Assembly (NCBI RefSeq): GCF_000298195.1
Contig: NZ_BAHC01000233.1
Span: 1-63,710, forward strand
Length of the DNA: 63,710 bases
Direction of reading: 5' to 3'
Source: Gordonia rhizosphera NBRC 16068
Lineage (GTDB): Bacteria > Actinomycetota > Actinomycetes > Mycobacteriales > Mycobacteriaceae
Shown here: positions 1 to 8,747 of the stretch, one piece after another
How positions within the stretch are numbered: position 1 is the first letter of the stretch
How the letters are laid out: each line of letters starts with the position of its first letter
Made by a program: the position numbers and the translations under genes
The notes under the pieces: model-generated
What the model saw: only the letters and a program-made list of their open reading frames with translations
Database searches by the model: none
What the model was told of the DNA's origin: nothing

Positions 1-341
1 CCGTTGCGTTCGGTCAGGCTCCACACCGGCGAGTCCCACTCGTCCTCTCCCAGTGGGGGCTGCACGTCGTGGTGGAAGTACAGCAGCACCGTCGGCGCGT
101 CGTCGGGGCCGTCGAGGTGTCCGGTCACGGCCTTGCTGCCGTCGGAGGTCTCGTTCGCCGCGACCTCGTCGAATCCGAGCGACGTGAACGCCTCGAGTAG
201 CCAGTCGACCATCTTGTCGCACTCCTCGGGTGGCGACACCTCAGGATTGTGCACCGACTGGAAGGAGACCATCTCGGCCAGCTCCGACTGCGCCTGCGGC
301 ATCAGTCCGTGTACTCGTTCGCGTAGCACATCGTCGGTCAT
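1..341 (-). CDS. M20-family dipeptidase/metallopeptidase, N-terminal part only
   Basis: Reading the minus strand from the ATG at 339-341 gives an open frame of 113 codons to the window edge, so the 3' part is missing. The start MTDDVLRERVHGLMPQ, then a FQSVHNPEVSPPEECDKM stretch and YFHHDVQPPLGEDEW, are typical of M20/M25/M40 zinc dipeptidases; the His and Asp of HHDVQP correspond to the first metal-ligand cluster. Such enzymes cut dipeptides or amidated amino acids in the cytoplasm. The C-terminal catalytic residues lie outside the window, so the substrate cannot be judged. Confidence 0.85.
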   Translation of the reverse strand, partial: MTDDVLRERVHGLMPQAQSELAEMVSFQSVHNPEVSPPEECDKMVDWLLEAFTSLGFDEVAANETSDGSKAVTGHLDGPDDAPTVLLYFHHDVQPPLGEDEWDSPVWSLTERN

Positions 342-522
342 CGGCGACTCCTATCGGGTTGACTCCTCCCAAGCCTGTCACGACTTGGCCGGATCGTGTC
401 GGGTCTGCGCGCAACCCGGTCGCCGACACCGGGGTTCATCCGGCGCGGATGATGTGCGCGACGACGATATCCGGCACCCTCGCATACATCGGCACCCATT
501 GCGACGAGACGGCGTGAACCCA

Positions 523-732
523 ATGGATCGCTTCGAATACGAGTTCGTCATCGACGGAGAGCTCTCCGAGCGGGTGCTGTCCTGTTTCCCGGAGCTCGCC
601 GTCAGCATCGACCGGCAGCACACCTCGACGCGGCTGTCCGGCGAGCTACCCGACGCCGCGGCCGCACGGGGGATCATCGCCCGTCTCGACGATCTCGGCC
701 TGACGCTGCGCGAATTCCGTCGCCTGCCCTGA
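523..732 (+). CDS. small conserved-looking hypothetical protein, 69 residues
   Basis: I do not recognise a named family. The ATG at 523 opens a 69-codon frame beginning MDRFEYEFVIDGELSERVL and ending GLTLREFRRLP. The composition is that of a small folded alpha/beta protein: a beta-rich start, a central Arg/Ser segment, then an Ala-rich helix. It resembles short ACT-like proteins of actinobacteria, but this is only an impression. The frame is open much further upstream, but that part is antisense to the dipeptidase and is not protein-like. It stands alone between divergent and convergent neighbours. Confidence 0.5.
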   Translation: MDRFEYEFVIDGELSERVLSCFPELAVSIDRQHTSTRLSGELPDAAAARGIIARLDDLGLTLREFRRLP

Positions 733-752
733 CCGCCCAGACATCCTCAGGC

Positions 753-3467
753 TCAGATCAATCCGGCACTCCGAGCGGCCACGACGGCGTCCCGGCGGGT
801 ACCCACGCCGAGTTTGCGATAGATGGCACGCAGGTGGGTCTTGACCGTGTTGACCGAGACCGACAGGATCTCGGCCATCTCTTCCGCGGTGCGACCCGAC
901 GGCAGACAATGCAGCACACGCATCTCCGACGGCGTGAGATGCACCTCGTCGGGACCGCTTCGATCGTGGGACAACCGGCGGACATGGTCGGCGAAACCGT
1001 CGAGGTACCCTAAGGATCCGCTGTGCCGGGCCAGAGCGTCGGCGATTGCCCGGCCGCCCTCGAGAAACGGTGCGACCAGCCGCATCGGCTCGGCGATCGA
1101 CAGCGCGGTCTCCAGACCCCGGTGGCAGGCGTGCTCGTCGTCGCGCGCCACCCCGATGTAGGCATCGAGCACACCGACGGACACCCCAGTCACCGGATGC
1201 ATACGGCCTGTGTTGCCCAGCATGGGACCGAGAATCGTTCGGGCACTCTCGAACCGACCCTGCGCGCACCGCGCGATCACGGTCGCCAGCGTCGTTTCCC
1301 ACTGCGGACCCGACGCGTGCTCGGCAGTCTCGACCAGTTCGAATATCCGGTCCGGATGTCCGACCGCCGCACACATGTGGGCAACACGCGGCAGCAGAAC
1401 CGACGACCGTGCCGGCCCCAGATCCGGTCCCGCTTTCGCCAGCATTGTGGCCAGGACACGCCGGGCGCGATCGGCGACCATCGCGCGATGATCGGTCTCG
1501 CGGAACCGCGCGACCAGCATGAGGAGTTCCGTGCGCGCATCAGCGACATCGACCAGTCCACCCGGGCTCGGACCCGATGCGAGATCGCCGTCGTCGAGGG
1601 ATGGATCGTATGGTTCGCCCGTCAGATACTGCGCGTAGGCGATTTTCGCCCGGCATCGGGCGACGATGTGGCGCGTGCTCGGCCCCGTCGTGCTCGGCTC
1701 CGTCGTGCCGGCCAGCGCGATCGCCGACCGCGAATACCTGAGCATCACCAGGTTGTCACCGCGCTGACCGGATGCGGCCGCCCTGCGCTCCAGGATCCGC
1801 GCCCGCAACAGGTCCTGCGCGGATGTCTCCGCGATCGCGATCGCCGAGGTCAGCACGGTCTCCGCCCGATCCAACTCGCCGAGACCGATGAATGTCGATC
1901 CGATGGTCATGAGGGCGAGCGCGCGCATGGCCGGTGTCGTGCCCGACGGCGGCGGCGACACCACCGAACGGATCAGCGCGTCGAGATCCCCGATCGGCCG
2001 GTACGCCGCCAGTTGAAGCAGCAGAATCCGATACAGCAAGCCGACATCGTCGGGTTGCGAAACGAGATCGGTCAGCTGCGGGGAAGCGATCCCGGCGTTT
2101 TCCAGATGAATTGCCGCACAATTGGTATCACCGATTTCTAGCGCGACAAGGGCACGCAGCAGCATCACGATGGCGGTGTCGGCCAGGACATGACAACAGT
2201 CGTCGAGCATCGGCTCGAAGGCGTCGATCTCACCGGCGAGCACCATGCCGGCGCCACTGGTCATCAGTGTCGCGGCGAGTACCTCCGGATCGCCGAACAT
2301 CAACGCCTGTCGGAGTGCGTCTCCGTGACGCTGATGCCGCGATGACCATGCGATCGCTCGCAGATACGCGTCGTCGACCGCACCGGGGCCGGTGCGTCGC
2401 AACTCTGCGACGAGGTGGACACGGATCAGACCTGGATACGTGTACCCACCCCCGTCCTGCGCCGGGCTGCCCATGGATCCGGCAGGCACCACCGGGAATC
2501 CGGCACCGACGAGTTCGGTCACCGCGGCCGCGGCGTCCTGGCCACTCACGTGTGTGGCGAGGTCGACATCGAAGTCGGGTAGCACGGCGGTCGTGGCCGC
2601 GAACTCGCGAAGGTGAACCGGCAGTCTCGCGATCATCGCCCCGACCAGTAGGTCGGAAACGGGTTGTGTCGATGCCTCGAGTTCGGCGAGGGCCTGGGCG
2701 ACATCGCGTCGACCCGCCAGATGATCGGCCGCGATGAGTACCAACGTGATCCACCCGCGGGTCAGCTCCCTGACGCGTGTCACCTGCCCGGACGTCACCT
2801 CCGTCCCGGTCGCCCGCAACACCGCCGTCGTCTCGTCGTCGGTCAACGACATCTCGGCCGTCCCGATCCGGGTGAAGCGACGCTCCGACGCGTAGCGGTG
2901 CCACGCGAGCGGGGGATCGTGACGCGCGATCAATACGACCGACACATGTTGGGGTATCGCGTCGAGGAACGTCTGCACGCTGTGCATGCTCAGAGGGTCC
3001 GAGAGTCCGTGCGCATCATCGATCACGATGACCACTTGTCGATCGATCGCGGCCAATTCGCGCTCGACCCAATCGGCGTCCTCGGGGAAGGACAGCTCGT
3101 CGCGACGCCGGGAGAGCGAGGGCCGAGCGATCGCCGCGCGTGTGCCCGCAGGATATGTCTGTGCCGCGATCTGTGTTCGCAGGCTGCGCCACATTCCCAC
3201 GACACGCTCCGGTCGCGCCACCTGTGTGGTCGCCACGATCGTGTCGTCGAGGGTGGCGAGCCACCGTGCGATCTGAGTGGTCTTGCCGGTCCCGGCCGGC
3301 GCACTGACCAGGACCACGCTGCCGTTCGCGTGCCCCGTTCGGCCGCTGGCCACGTCGAGCAGTCCATTGACCCGGCTCTGGCTCGGGAGCGGTGCAGCAG
3401 CGCCCGAGCCGACGGCAGTCCCGGCGACCGCAGCGGGTTTCACCTCCCCCCGACCCCGACCTTCCAC
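753..3467 (-). CDS. LuxR-family transcriptional regulator, MalT-like with NTPase domain
   Basis: This large ATP-dependent regulator has 904 residues. A Walker A motif (APAGTGKTT, about 56-64) and Walker B (VVIVIDDAH, about 145-153) mark an N-terminal STAND-type NTPase. A long helical, TPR-like middle follows, and a LuxR helix-turn-helix ends the protein (about 844-904, with TAEEMAEILSVSVNTVKTHL). Proteins of this build sense an inducer through the middle region and then bind DNA. The GTG start is preceded by GGGAGGGGAG. It is monocistronic and no target operon is obvious nearby, so the inducer is unknown. Confidence 0.88.
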   Translation of the reverse strand: MEGRGRGEVKPAAVAGTAVGSGAAAPLPSQSRVNGLLDVASGRTGHANGSVVLVSAPAGTGKTTQIARWLATLDDTIVATTQVARPERVVGMWRSLRTQIAAQTYPAGTRAAIARPSLSRRRDELSFPEDADWVERELAAIDRQVVIVIDDAHGLSDPLSMHSVQTFLDAIPQHVSVVLIARHDPPLAWHRYASERRFTRIGTAEMSLTDDETTAVLRATGTEVTSGQVTRVRELTRGWITLVLIAADHLAGRRDVAQALAELEASTQPVSDLLVGAMIARLPVHLREFAATTAVLPDFDVDLATHVSGQDAAAAVTELVGAGFPVVPAGSMGSPAQDGGGYTYPGLIRVHLVAELRRTGPGAVDDAYLRAIAWSSRHQRHGDALRQALMFGDPEVLAATLMTSGAGMVLAGEIDAFEPMLDDCCHVLADTAIVMLLRALVALEIGDTNCAAIHLENAGIASPQLTDLVSQPDDVGLLYRILLLQLAAYRPIGDLDALIRSVVSPPPSGTTPAMRALALMTIGSTFIGLGELDRAETVLTSAIAIAETSAQDLLRARILERRAAASGQRGDNLVMLRYSRSAIALAGTTEPSTTGPSTRHIVARCRAKIAYAQYLTGEPYDPSLDDGDLASGPSPGGLVDVADARTELLMLVARFRETDHRAMVADRARRVLATMLAKAGPDLGPARSSVLLPRVAHMCAAVGHPDRIFELVETAEHASGPQWETTLATVIARCAQGRFESARTILGPMLGNTGRMHPVTGVSVGVLDAYIGVARDDEHACHRGLETALSIAEPMRLVAPFLEGGRAIADALARHSGSLGYLDGFADHVRRLSHDRSGPDEVHLTPSEMRVLHCLPSGRTAEEMAEILSVSVNTVKTHLRAIYRKLGVGTRRDAVVAARSAGLI

Positions 3468-3572
3468 ACTCTCCCCTCCCGACGATTCCCTGACAGCACG
3501 ATTGTGCGCATACGTCGATGGCGGATGGACGAATTCGCATCCAACCGGGATGAAAGCATCATCGAATCGTTG

Positions 3573-4919
3573 TCAACCGAGGTCGTGGACCTCGATTCGG
3601 CCGGCGTCGATAGCCGCGAGCATGTTCGTGTGATCGGTATCGTTCAGGTCCGCATAGGCCATCGAGAAGTCGGCGATCGCGTTCTCGAATTCCTTTCCGG
3701 TGCCCAGGAAGTCGGCAATCTCGAACCGGCTCGCGGTCCGGGCGTGCGCCTGCGCGAGGGTTTGGCCGCACAGACGCGCATAGAGTCTCATCTCCTTGGG
3801 GTTGAGGATCTCGATGACGACCGACCCCTTGCCGTCCTTGAGCTGCCGGACATAGAGGTCGCGCCTCTCACCGTTCTCGTCATATCCCGTTGTCCACCCG
3901 AGGAAAACATCGCTCGCCGCCTGCAGCAGCCGCTGACCCTCGACAACGCGCTGCCCCTCGTTGGGGTACTCCGTGGCGGGTATGTGATCGGCAAGGACGG
4001 ATCGTTGCGCCTCCTTGAGTTGCAGGAACAGCCGATCGTCGGCGCCCTTACCCTGCAGCAGCACAATCCAACAGCGTGTTCCGACGCTGCCCACCCCGAC
4101 CACCTTGCGTGCGACATCGACGAGGGTGAACTGGTCGAACAACGCCTTGATGTAGTCCGGCAGCATCGCACGGTACTTGCTGATCCGCTCGGCGACCATC
4201 CCCTGGATCTCGTCGGCGAGGTCGTCGGAAGCCAACTCGGAGATGGGCACCAGCAGTGGCGGCTCGCTGCGAATGTGCGGATTGCCCTGCTCATCGAAGA
4301 CGCACAGCTTGCTCACTTCCCGAATACTGTTGCGGTGGCTCGCCTTCTGCAGGCCTTTCACCGCGCGCTGCTCGGTGGAGCTGTCCAGCTTCGATCCGAT
4401 TATCCCCAGCATCTCCTCGACAGCGACGCCTTCATACCAGCAGTCCATGGTCGACTGAGTCACGCTCTTCTGCATCCACTTCTGGTATGACCTCGCGGCC
4501 TCGCGGGCATTCTTGCGCGACGACTCGGCATCGAAGCCGTTGCCCCGACTCGCCACCACCAAGCTGGCAGCCAATCGCTTGACGTCCCATTCGAACGGGC
4601 CTGCGCTCGTCTCGTCGAAGTCGTTGACGTCGAAGACCATCCGACGCTCCGGCGTGTAGAAGACCCCGAAGTTGCTCAGGTGGGCGTCCCCGCAGATCTG
4701 GGTCTGCACCCCCGAGTTCGGAGTCGCGGCGAGGTCTGCGGCCATCACCGCCGCCGCGCCGCGGTAGAACGTGAAGGGCGTGGCAGCCATCCGAGCATGA
4801 CGGACCGGGACCAGCTCCGGCACCCTGGACTTTGCCTGGTCGGCCAAGATGTCCAGCGGGTCGCGCCGCTTCCCCGGGTCCACACACTGTGCCAGATCGG
4901 TCATGGTTGCCGCGGCCAT
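3573..4919 (-). CDS. DUF2252 family protein
   Basis: The protein has 448 residues. The segments FYRGAAAVMAADL, CGDAHLSNFGVF and FDVNDFDETSAGPFEWD are characteristic of DUF2252, a family common in actinobacteria with a kinase-like (aminoglycoside phosphotransferase-related) look: GDAHLSNFG and DVNDFDE resemble the catalytic and metal-binding loops. No biochemical function is firmly known to me. The start was set at the ATG of MAAATMTD because AGGAGG lies five bases upstream; an in-frame upstream extension has no ribosome site. The gene is not operonic with its neighbours. Confidence 0.87.
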   Translation of the reverse strand: MAAATMTDLAQCVDPGKRRDPLDILADQAKSRVPELVPVRHARMAATPFTFYRGAAAVMAADLAATPNSGVQTQICGDAHLSNFGVFYTPERRMVFDVNDFDETSAGPFEWDVKRLAASLVVASRGNGFDAESSRKNAREAARSYQKWMQKSVTQSTMDCWYEGVAVEEMLGIIGSKLDSSTEQRAVKGLQKASHRNSIREVSKLCVFDEQGNPHIRSEPPLLVPISELASDDLADEIQGMVAERISKYRAMLPDYIKALFDQFTLVDVARKVVGVGSVGTRCWIVLLQGKGADDRLFLQLKEAQRSVLADHIPATEYPNEGQRVVEGQRLLQAASDVFLGWTTGYDENGERRDLYVRQLKDGKGSVVIEILNPKEMRLYARLCGQTLAQAHARTASRFEIADFLGTGKEFENAIADFSMAYADLNDTDHTNMLAAIDAGRIEVHDLG

Positions 4920-5089
4920 CGTCGCCTCCTGTGGGTACTGGGACGCACCCACAGCCTCGGTCCACCAACATGGCCTCGGCCGCAGGAAACGTCGGACGGT
5001 CCTTGATGGGAAATTCTCCCACCTCATCCGGCCATCCGGTAGCGAATCGGCCCGCAGGTATGTCGGATCGGCGAGCACGCCGGTTGCGC

Positions 5090-5272
5090 TCAGGCGCAGT
5101 CGCGCCGGCGCAGGTTCAGGACAACGAGTTCGTCATGGATCCGCTCACTGTCGGGCCCGAAGCCGAAGGGCACACGGTTGAGGTCGGTGGTACGTCGGTC
5201 TGCGCGGCACACCATCACCACGGCGGGCGCGACGATGGCGATCAACAGGGTTAGCAAGATGATGGTGTTCAT
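5090..5272 (-). CDS. small single-pass membrane protein, 60 residues
   Basis: The protein starts MNTIILLTLLIAIVAPAVVM, one clear transmembrane helix (about residues 3-21), followed by a charged tail rich in Arg and Asp that ends LNLRRRDCA. No family is recognised. It is transcribed divergently from the GlxA-type regulator, with 79 bases between their starts. The organisation resembles the 53-residue protein at 26925-27086: one N-terminal helix and a short polar tail. The frame is open further upstream, but the hydrophobic start at this ATG is the natural N-terminus. Confidence 0.55.
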   Translation of the reverse strand: MNTIILLTLLIAIVAPAVVMVCRADRRTTDLNRVPFGFGPDSERIHDELVVLNLRRRDCA

Positions 5273-5351
5273 GACTGAAACTATTCGCTCAATAAGATCC
5301 CGCCACCAGTGGCTTGAATGACATCCTTCGAAAATTTTCTGCCATACTGGG

Positions 5352-6305
5352 ATGGTGCTTCGCACCGTGGCCGTGATTCTGTACCGAGAGGTGGCCCTGT
5401 TCGAGTTCGGCGTGGTCAACGAGGTCTTCGGCATCGACCGCACCGACGACGGGGTGCCGCCATTCGAATTCCTGATCTGCTCTCCTGAACCCGGAGTGCC
5501 GCTCAGCATCGGCAACGGGGCGTTCGTCATCCCGCCGCATTCGCTCGACGACGCGGTGCGCGCCGATCTCGTCGCCGTGCCGGGCGGGGACACCGACCCC
5601 GACGTCTTCCCGCCGGAGGTGCTCGACACGCTCCGGGCCGTCGTCGAGCGCGGCGGACGGGTGCTGACCGTGTGCACCGGGGCGTTCGCGGCGGGTGCCG
5701 CGGGGCTACTCGACGGCCGACGTTGTACGACGCATTGGCGCTACGGCGCCAAGATCGCCCGTCTGTTCCCGAAGGCGATCGTCAACACCGACGTGTTGTT
5801 CGTCGACGACGGCCCGATCACGACCAGCGCCGGCACCGCCGCGGGCATCGACGCGTCGCTTCATCTGGTCCGGCAGGAATACGGGCCCGACGTGGCCAAT
5901 AGGATCGCCCGGCGCATGGTGGTGGCGCCCCACCGCGACGGCGGCCAGCGCCAGTTCGTCGAAGCGCCCGTGCCGGCCTGTGATTCCGACGGTTTCGCGA
6001 CGATGCTCGGCTGGATGATCGAACACCTCGATCAGGACATTGCCGTCGACGACCTCGCCGCACGCATGCACATGTCGACGCGGACTTTCGCTCGGCGTTT
6101 CGTCGAGGAGGTCGGGGTCTCGCCGCACAAGTGGCTCACCGAACAGCGCGTGCTGCATGCCCGGCGCCTCCTGGAGTCGACCGCGTTGCCGGTGGACGAG
6201 GTCGCCGGCAAGGTCGGCTTCGCGTCCTCCACGCTGCTGCGCCATCACTTCAATGCCGCGGTGGGTGTCACCCCGACCGTCTATCGGCGACGCTTCGCCC
6301 GCTGA
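5352..6305 (+). CDS. GlxA family transcriptional regulator (DJ-1/PfpI domain plus AraC HTH)
   Basis: The protein has 317 residues. The N-terminal half is a DJ-1/PfpI-type glutamine amidotransferase-like fold; TVCTGAFAAGAAG contains the nucleophile-elbow cysteine (about C108), and PGGDTDPDVF is typical. The C-terminal hundred residues are an AraC helix-turn-helix pair (MHMSTRTFARRF, then VGFASSTLLRHHFNAAVGVTPTVYRRRF). Proteins of this class usually act as cytoplasmic activators. The ATG lies only four bases after a possible -10 element CATACT at 5343-5348, so a leaderless transcript is possible. The target genes are unknown. Confidence 0.9.
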   Translation: MVLRTVAVILYREVALFEFGVVNEVFGIDRTDDGVPPFEFLICSPEPGVPLSIGNGAFVIPPHSLDDAVRADLVAVPGGDTDPDVFPPEVLDTLRAVVERGGRVLTVCTGAFAAGAAGLLDGRRCTTHWRYGAKIARLFPKAIVNTDVLFVDDGPITTSAGTAAGIDASLHLVRQEYGPDVANRIARRMVVAPHRDGGQRQFVEAPVPACDSDGFATMLGWMIEHLDQDIAVDDLAARMHMSTRTFARRFVEEVGVSPHKWLTEQRVLHARRLLESTALPVDEVAGKVGFASSTLLRHHFNAAVGVTPTVYRRRFAR

Positions 6306-6332
6306 CCCGGCGCCTCGCCGGGGTACGGCTCG

Positions 6333-6800
6333 TCAGGACGAGGCGTAGGACTCGGCGAACGATACCCGCGGGGTCGTCGCGGTGTGATAGATCGCCAACA
6401 CCGCGTAGGTGAGCGTCGCGATTGCGAAGACGACGGCGACGATGATCGCGGCGATGGTCACGACGTCATAGAGCACGCCGTCGCCCGAGTCCGCCGCCAG
6501 GGCGGCGGTCACCGCGAGTGCGGTCCCCAGCAACGCCCACGCAGCACTGCGAATCCGCGGTGCGACCACCGACGCGTAGAACAGGCGTTGATAGATCGCC
6601 AACTCGAACTCGTCGACGGCGGCGAGCCGCACCTCGTCGTCGCCGGCCAGCTCCCGGAGCTCCCGCGCCAGGGCGACGTCGCCGCGCAACATGGCTGTCT
6701 CCCGCCCCCGATACCGCACGAAGGCGATGACCCCGATGGCCGCCGCGACCAACCCCAGCCCGACAACCGCTCCCCAACTGTCCACGCCCACACGGTACAT
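6333..6800 (-). CDS. small integral membrane protein, 155 residues
   Basis: No named family is recognised. The protein begins MYRVGVDSWGAVVGLGLVAA, giving an N-terminal helix. A cytoplasmic stretch rich in Glu, Arg and Ala follows (about 25-75), then two or three further hydrophobic segments (about 80-140). The ATG at 6800 was chosen over an upstream in-frame start at 6842, which falls inside the terminator stem at 6811-6849. It lies directly downstream of the dps terminator and probably has its own promoter. Confidence 0.65.
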   Translation of the reverse strand: MYRVGVDSWGAVVGLGLVAAAIGVIAFVRYRGRETAMLRGDVALARELRELAGDDEVRLAAVDEFELAIYQRLFYASVVAPRIRSAAWALLGTALAVTAALAADSGDGVLYDVVTIAAIIVAVVFAIATLTYAVLAIYHTATTPRVSFAESYASS

Positions 6801-6810
6801 GCGGCGAACA

Positions 6811-6849
6811 GACGACAGTGCGCCCGGTGTGACCGGGCGCACTGTCGTC
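6811..6849 (-). terminator. intrinsic terminator of the fur-dps transcription unit
   Basis: A perfect 17-bp inverted repeat (6811-6827 with 6833-6849) flanks a five-base loop and begins 12 bases after the dps stop. The stem is GC-rich and has no U tract, as is usual in actinobacteria. Confidence 0.8.
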
Positions 6850-6860
6850 TCGGGGGTCGG

Positions 6861-7340
6861 TCAGGCGACCTGCGCCTGCCACATCCAGTGCAGCTGTTCG
6901 AGCTTCGAGGTGATCTCGATCAGCAGATCCTGCGTCACCGGGTCGGCCGACTCGGTCGTGGCGATACGCTCCCGGAGGCCGGCGATGACCGCCTTGAGGT
7001 TGTCCACGACGGAGGCGACGACGGTCGTATCGTCGGTCCATCCGTCACCGAAGCCGGTGGTGCGGGCCGTCTTCGCCACGGTCTCGGCGCGCCCGTCGGG
7101 GCTCACACCGATGGCGGTGGCACGCTCGGCAGCGGCGTCGGTGAACTCGCGGGTCACCGTGACGAGTTCGTCGAGTTCGAGGTGGACCGAACGGAACTGC
7201 CGGCCGACGACGTTCCAGTGCGCCTGCTTGGCGATCAGGGACAGATCGATGAGATCGACCAGCGTCTCCTGCAGGGCGGCACCGGTGACCGACTTCTGGT
7301 CATCGGTCAGCGTGCTGGTGATGGGTGTTTTGGTCGTCAT
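6861..7340 (-). CDS. dps: Dps family ferritin-like protein (DNA starvation / iron storage)
   Basis: A 159-residue four-helix ferritin-like protein that would assemble into a dodecamer, oxidise Fe(II) with peroxide and store ferric iron, protecting DNA. The ferroxidase ligands are visible: H41 in QAHWNVVG, H53 and D57 in SVHLELDEL. The ATG at 7340 is preceded by AAAGGAG at nine bases; an in-frame TTG nine bases earlier sits on the ribosome site and is rejected. It is the second gene after a Fur-family regulator on the same strand, 91 bases apart, which points to iron- or peroxide-responsive expression. Confidence 0.93.
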   Translation of the reverse strand: MTTKTPITSTLTDDQKSVTGAALQETLVDLIDLSLIAKQAHWNVVGRQFRSVHLELDELVTVTREFTDAAAERATAIGVSPDGRAETVAKTARTTGFGDGWTDDTTVVASVVDNLKAVIAGLRERIATTESADPVTQDLLIEITSKLEQLHWMWQAQVA

Positions 7341-7431
7341 GTGAGACAACTCCTTTCATTGGGGCTGATGCTTCTGATGGTTCGCCGAGCCGGTGGGCTC
7401 GGTCACCGGGAACCAGGCAGTCCGGTGAAAT

Positions 7432-7875
7432 TCAGTTGTTCGCAGTGGCATTCGCCGCTGCGCGGCAGGCCGGGCACAATCCCCAGAAGGTGACCTCGGC
7501 CTCGTCGATGACATACCGGTGGTCACGATCGGGGGCCAGACACGGCGCCGCACCGACCAGGCAGTCGATGTCGTGGATCTCGCCGCAGGACCGGCAGATC
7601 AGGTGGTGATGGTTGTCGGCCGTACGTGTTTCGTATCGCACCGGCGATCCGGCCGGCTCAATCCGCCGCAGCAGCCCGCGATCCGCGCAGGCCCGCAGCA
7701 CGTCGTACACCGTCTGTGTCGATACTGCACCGAGCTGCTCGCGCACACCGGCGGCGACGAAATCCGCCGTCGAGTGCGGATGCGCGTCCAGGATCTCCAA
7801 TACCGCGAGCCGCGGAGCGGTGACCCGCATCCCCGCCTCCCGGAGTCGGCGACTGAACTGCTGGCGATCTGACAC
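7432..7875 (-). CDS. Fur family transcriptional regulator (FurA/PerR-like)
   Basis: The protein has 147 residues. An N-terminal winged helix (LREAGMRVTAPRLAVLEIL, then STQTVYDVLRACADRGLL) precedes the metal-binding region with DNHHHLICRSCGEIHDIDC and a second CxxC (CPAC) near the end. These His and Cys sites match the regulatory and structural zinc sites of Fur proteins. The GTG start reads MSDRQQF. The downstream dps gene and the palindrome just upstream (7894-7914) suggest an autoregulated, peroxide- or iron-sensing repressor. Mycobacterial FurA usually precedes katG; no catalase is present here. Confidence 0.9.
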   Translation of the reverse strand: MSDRQQFSRRLREAGMRVTAPRLAVLEILDAHPHSTADFVAAGVREQLGAVSTQTVYDVLRACADRGLLRRIEPAGSPVRYETRTADNHHHLICRSCGEIHDIDCLVGAAPCLAPDRDHRYVIDEAEVTFWGLCPACRAAANATANN

Positions 7876-7893
7876 GACTCCACTGTAGCGACT

Positions 7894-7914
7894 TTTCTGG
7901 AACTAGTCCAGAAA
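7894..7914. promoter_or_regulatory. candidate Fur/PerR operator
   Basis: Inverted repeat TTTCTGGA (7894-7901), five-base spacer, TCCAGAAA (7907-7914). It lies about 20 bases upstream of the fur GTG and next to a -10-like TACAGT on the minus strand, as expected for an autoregulatory site. Confidence 0.6.
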
Positions 7915-7954
7915 CTGGATGTGCTCCAGTAATGGCACCCGGGCCGCTCAACGA

Positions 7955-8017
7955 GTAGGCACCTCAACCACCGCCGATCGCGTAGGCACCTCAACCACCG
8001 CCGATCGAGTAGGCACC
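7955..8017. repeat. 27-bp direct repeat, two full copies and a partial third
   Basis: Copies of a unit starting GTAGGCACCTCAACCACC begin at 7955 and 7982, exactly 27 bases apart; a third start at 8009 keeps only GTAGGCACC. They are non-coding, between the fur promoter and the 3' end of a membrane protein gene. Confidence 0.8.
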
Positions 8018-8050
8018 GAGCTTGCGAGGGGCCGTATCGAGATCACCCGT
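8003..8050. repeat. dispersed REP-like element, copy 1
   Basis: The segment starts GATCGAGTAGGCACCGAG and ends TCGAGATCACCCGT. A segment at 42321-42372 starts with GATCGAGCAG and ends TCGAGATCACCCGTCC. Shared ends around a variable middle suggest a dispersed intergenic repeat family. Confidence 0.45.
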
Positions 8051-8075
8051 CGCACTGAGCGTGTCGAGATCGAGA

Positions 8076-8726
8076 TCACACACCCCGCCACATCCGCGTC
8101 GGCCGCATCCGGGTCGACGGCGGTAGCCACTGCTCGACGGTGCGTCGCAGAGTCAGCACCGCTGCGATGATCAGCAGCGCGAACTGCACCCACCCGATCA
8201 CCGTCATCGCCGACCAGATCTCCGGGTAGGCGAACAACAGGTCGATACCGATCGGGATGCACAGCAGGTTCACCACGACCGTTGCGAGAAAGAAGTTGCG
8301 GGCGTTGCGACTGTGGCGGCTGGCCGCCGCGACCAGAAACGCGTACTCGACCGCCAGGAACACCACGATCATGATCAGCATGAACGGCGGGAAGAAACCG
8401 GCCATCTGATCGATGCCGCCCTCCGGACCCGCGTTGGCCGGGTCGGTGGCGACACCCTCGTGCAGCCGCGCCCGGAGCAGGTCGGCGATCAGGCCGAGGT
8501 GGGTGAATCCGTAGACCACACTGACCGATCCCGCGATCGCCGCACCCCACCAGGCGACGCGGGCATGGGAAGCCAACGAGGCCGGTGCGGGACCCGGGTC
8601 ATCGGGCCGGGACGGGTAGAGGACCGCGTCGTCCCGATCTCGCGACGTCCGCGCGATCGCCGCCAGGTCCTCGGCGTCGAGTTCGGCCTGCGTCGGGATG
8701 CGATCCGGGTCGTCGGGGTCGGTCAT
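8076..8726 (-). CDS. integral membrane protein, about four TM helices
   Basis: The protein has 216 residues and no named family. A cytoplasmic, Asp-rich N-terminus (MTDPDDPDRIPTQAELDAED, then charged residues to about 55) precedes four hydrophobic segments: about 58-80, 108-130, 142-165 and 172-195. A basic tail ends with RMWRGV. The ATG at 8726 is the only convincing start. It lies 21 bases downstream of the secreted-protein gene on the same strand and may be transcribed with it and the lipase. Confidence 0.7.
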   Translation of the reverse strand: MTDPDDPDRIPTQAELDAEDLAAIARTSRDRDDAVLYPSRPDDPGPAPASLASHARVAWWGAAIAGSVSVVYGFTHLGLIADLLRARLHEGVATDPANAGPEGGIDQMAGFFPPFMLIMIVVFLAVEYAFLVAAASRHSRNARNFFLATVVVNLLCIPIGIDLLFAYPEIWSAMTVIGWVQFALLIIAAVLTLRRTVEQWLPPSTRMRPTRMWRGV

Positions 8727-8747
8727 GGACCCGATTGTCCCACCTGC

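Noticed and set aside
4..522. Long plus-strand frame upstream of the small protein at 523
   Set aside because: It is antisense to the M20 dipeptidase and not protein-like; only the part from 523 looks real.
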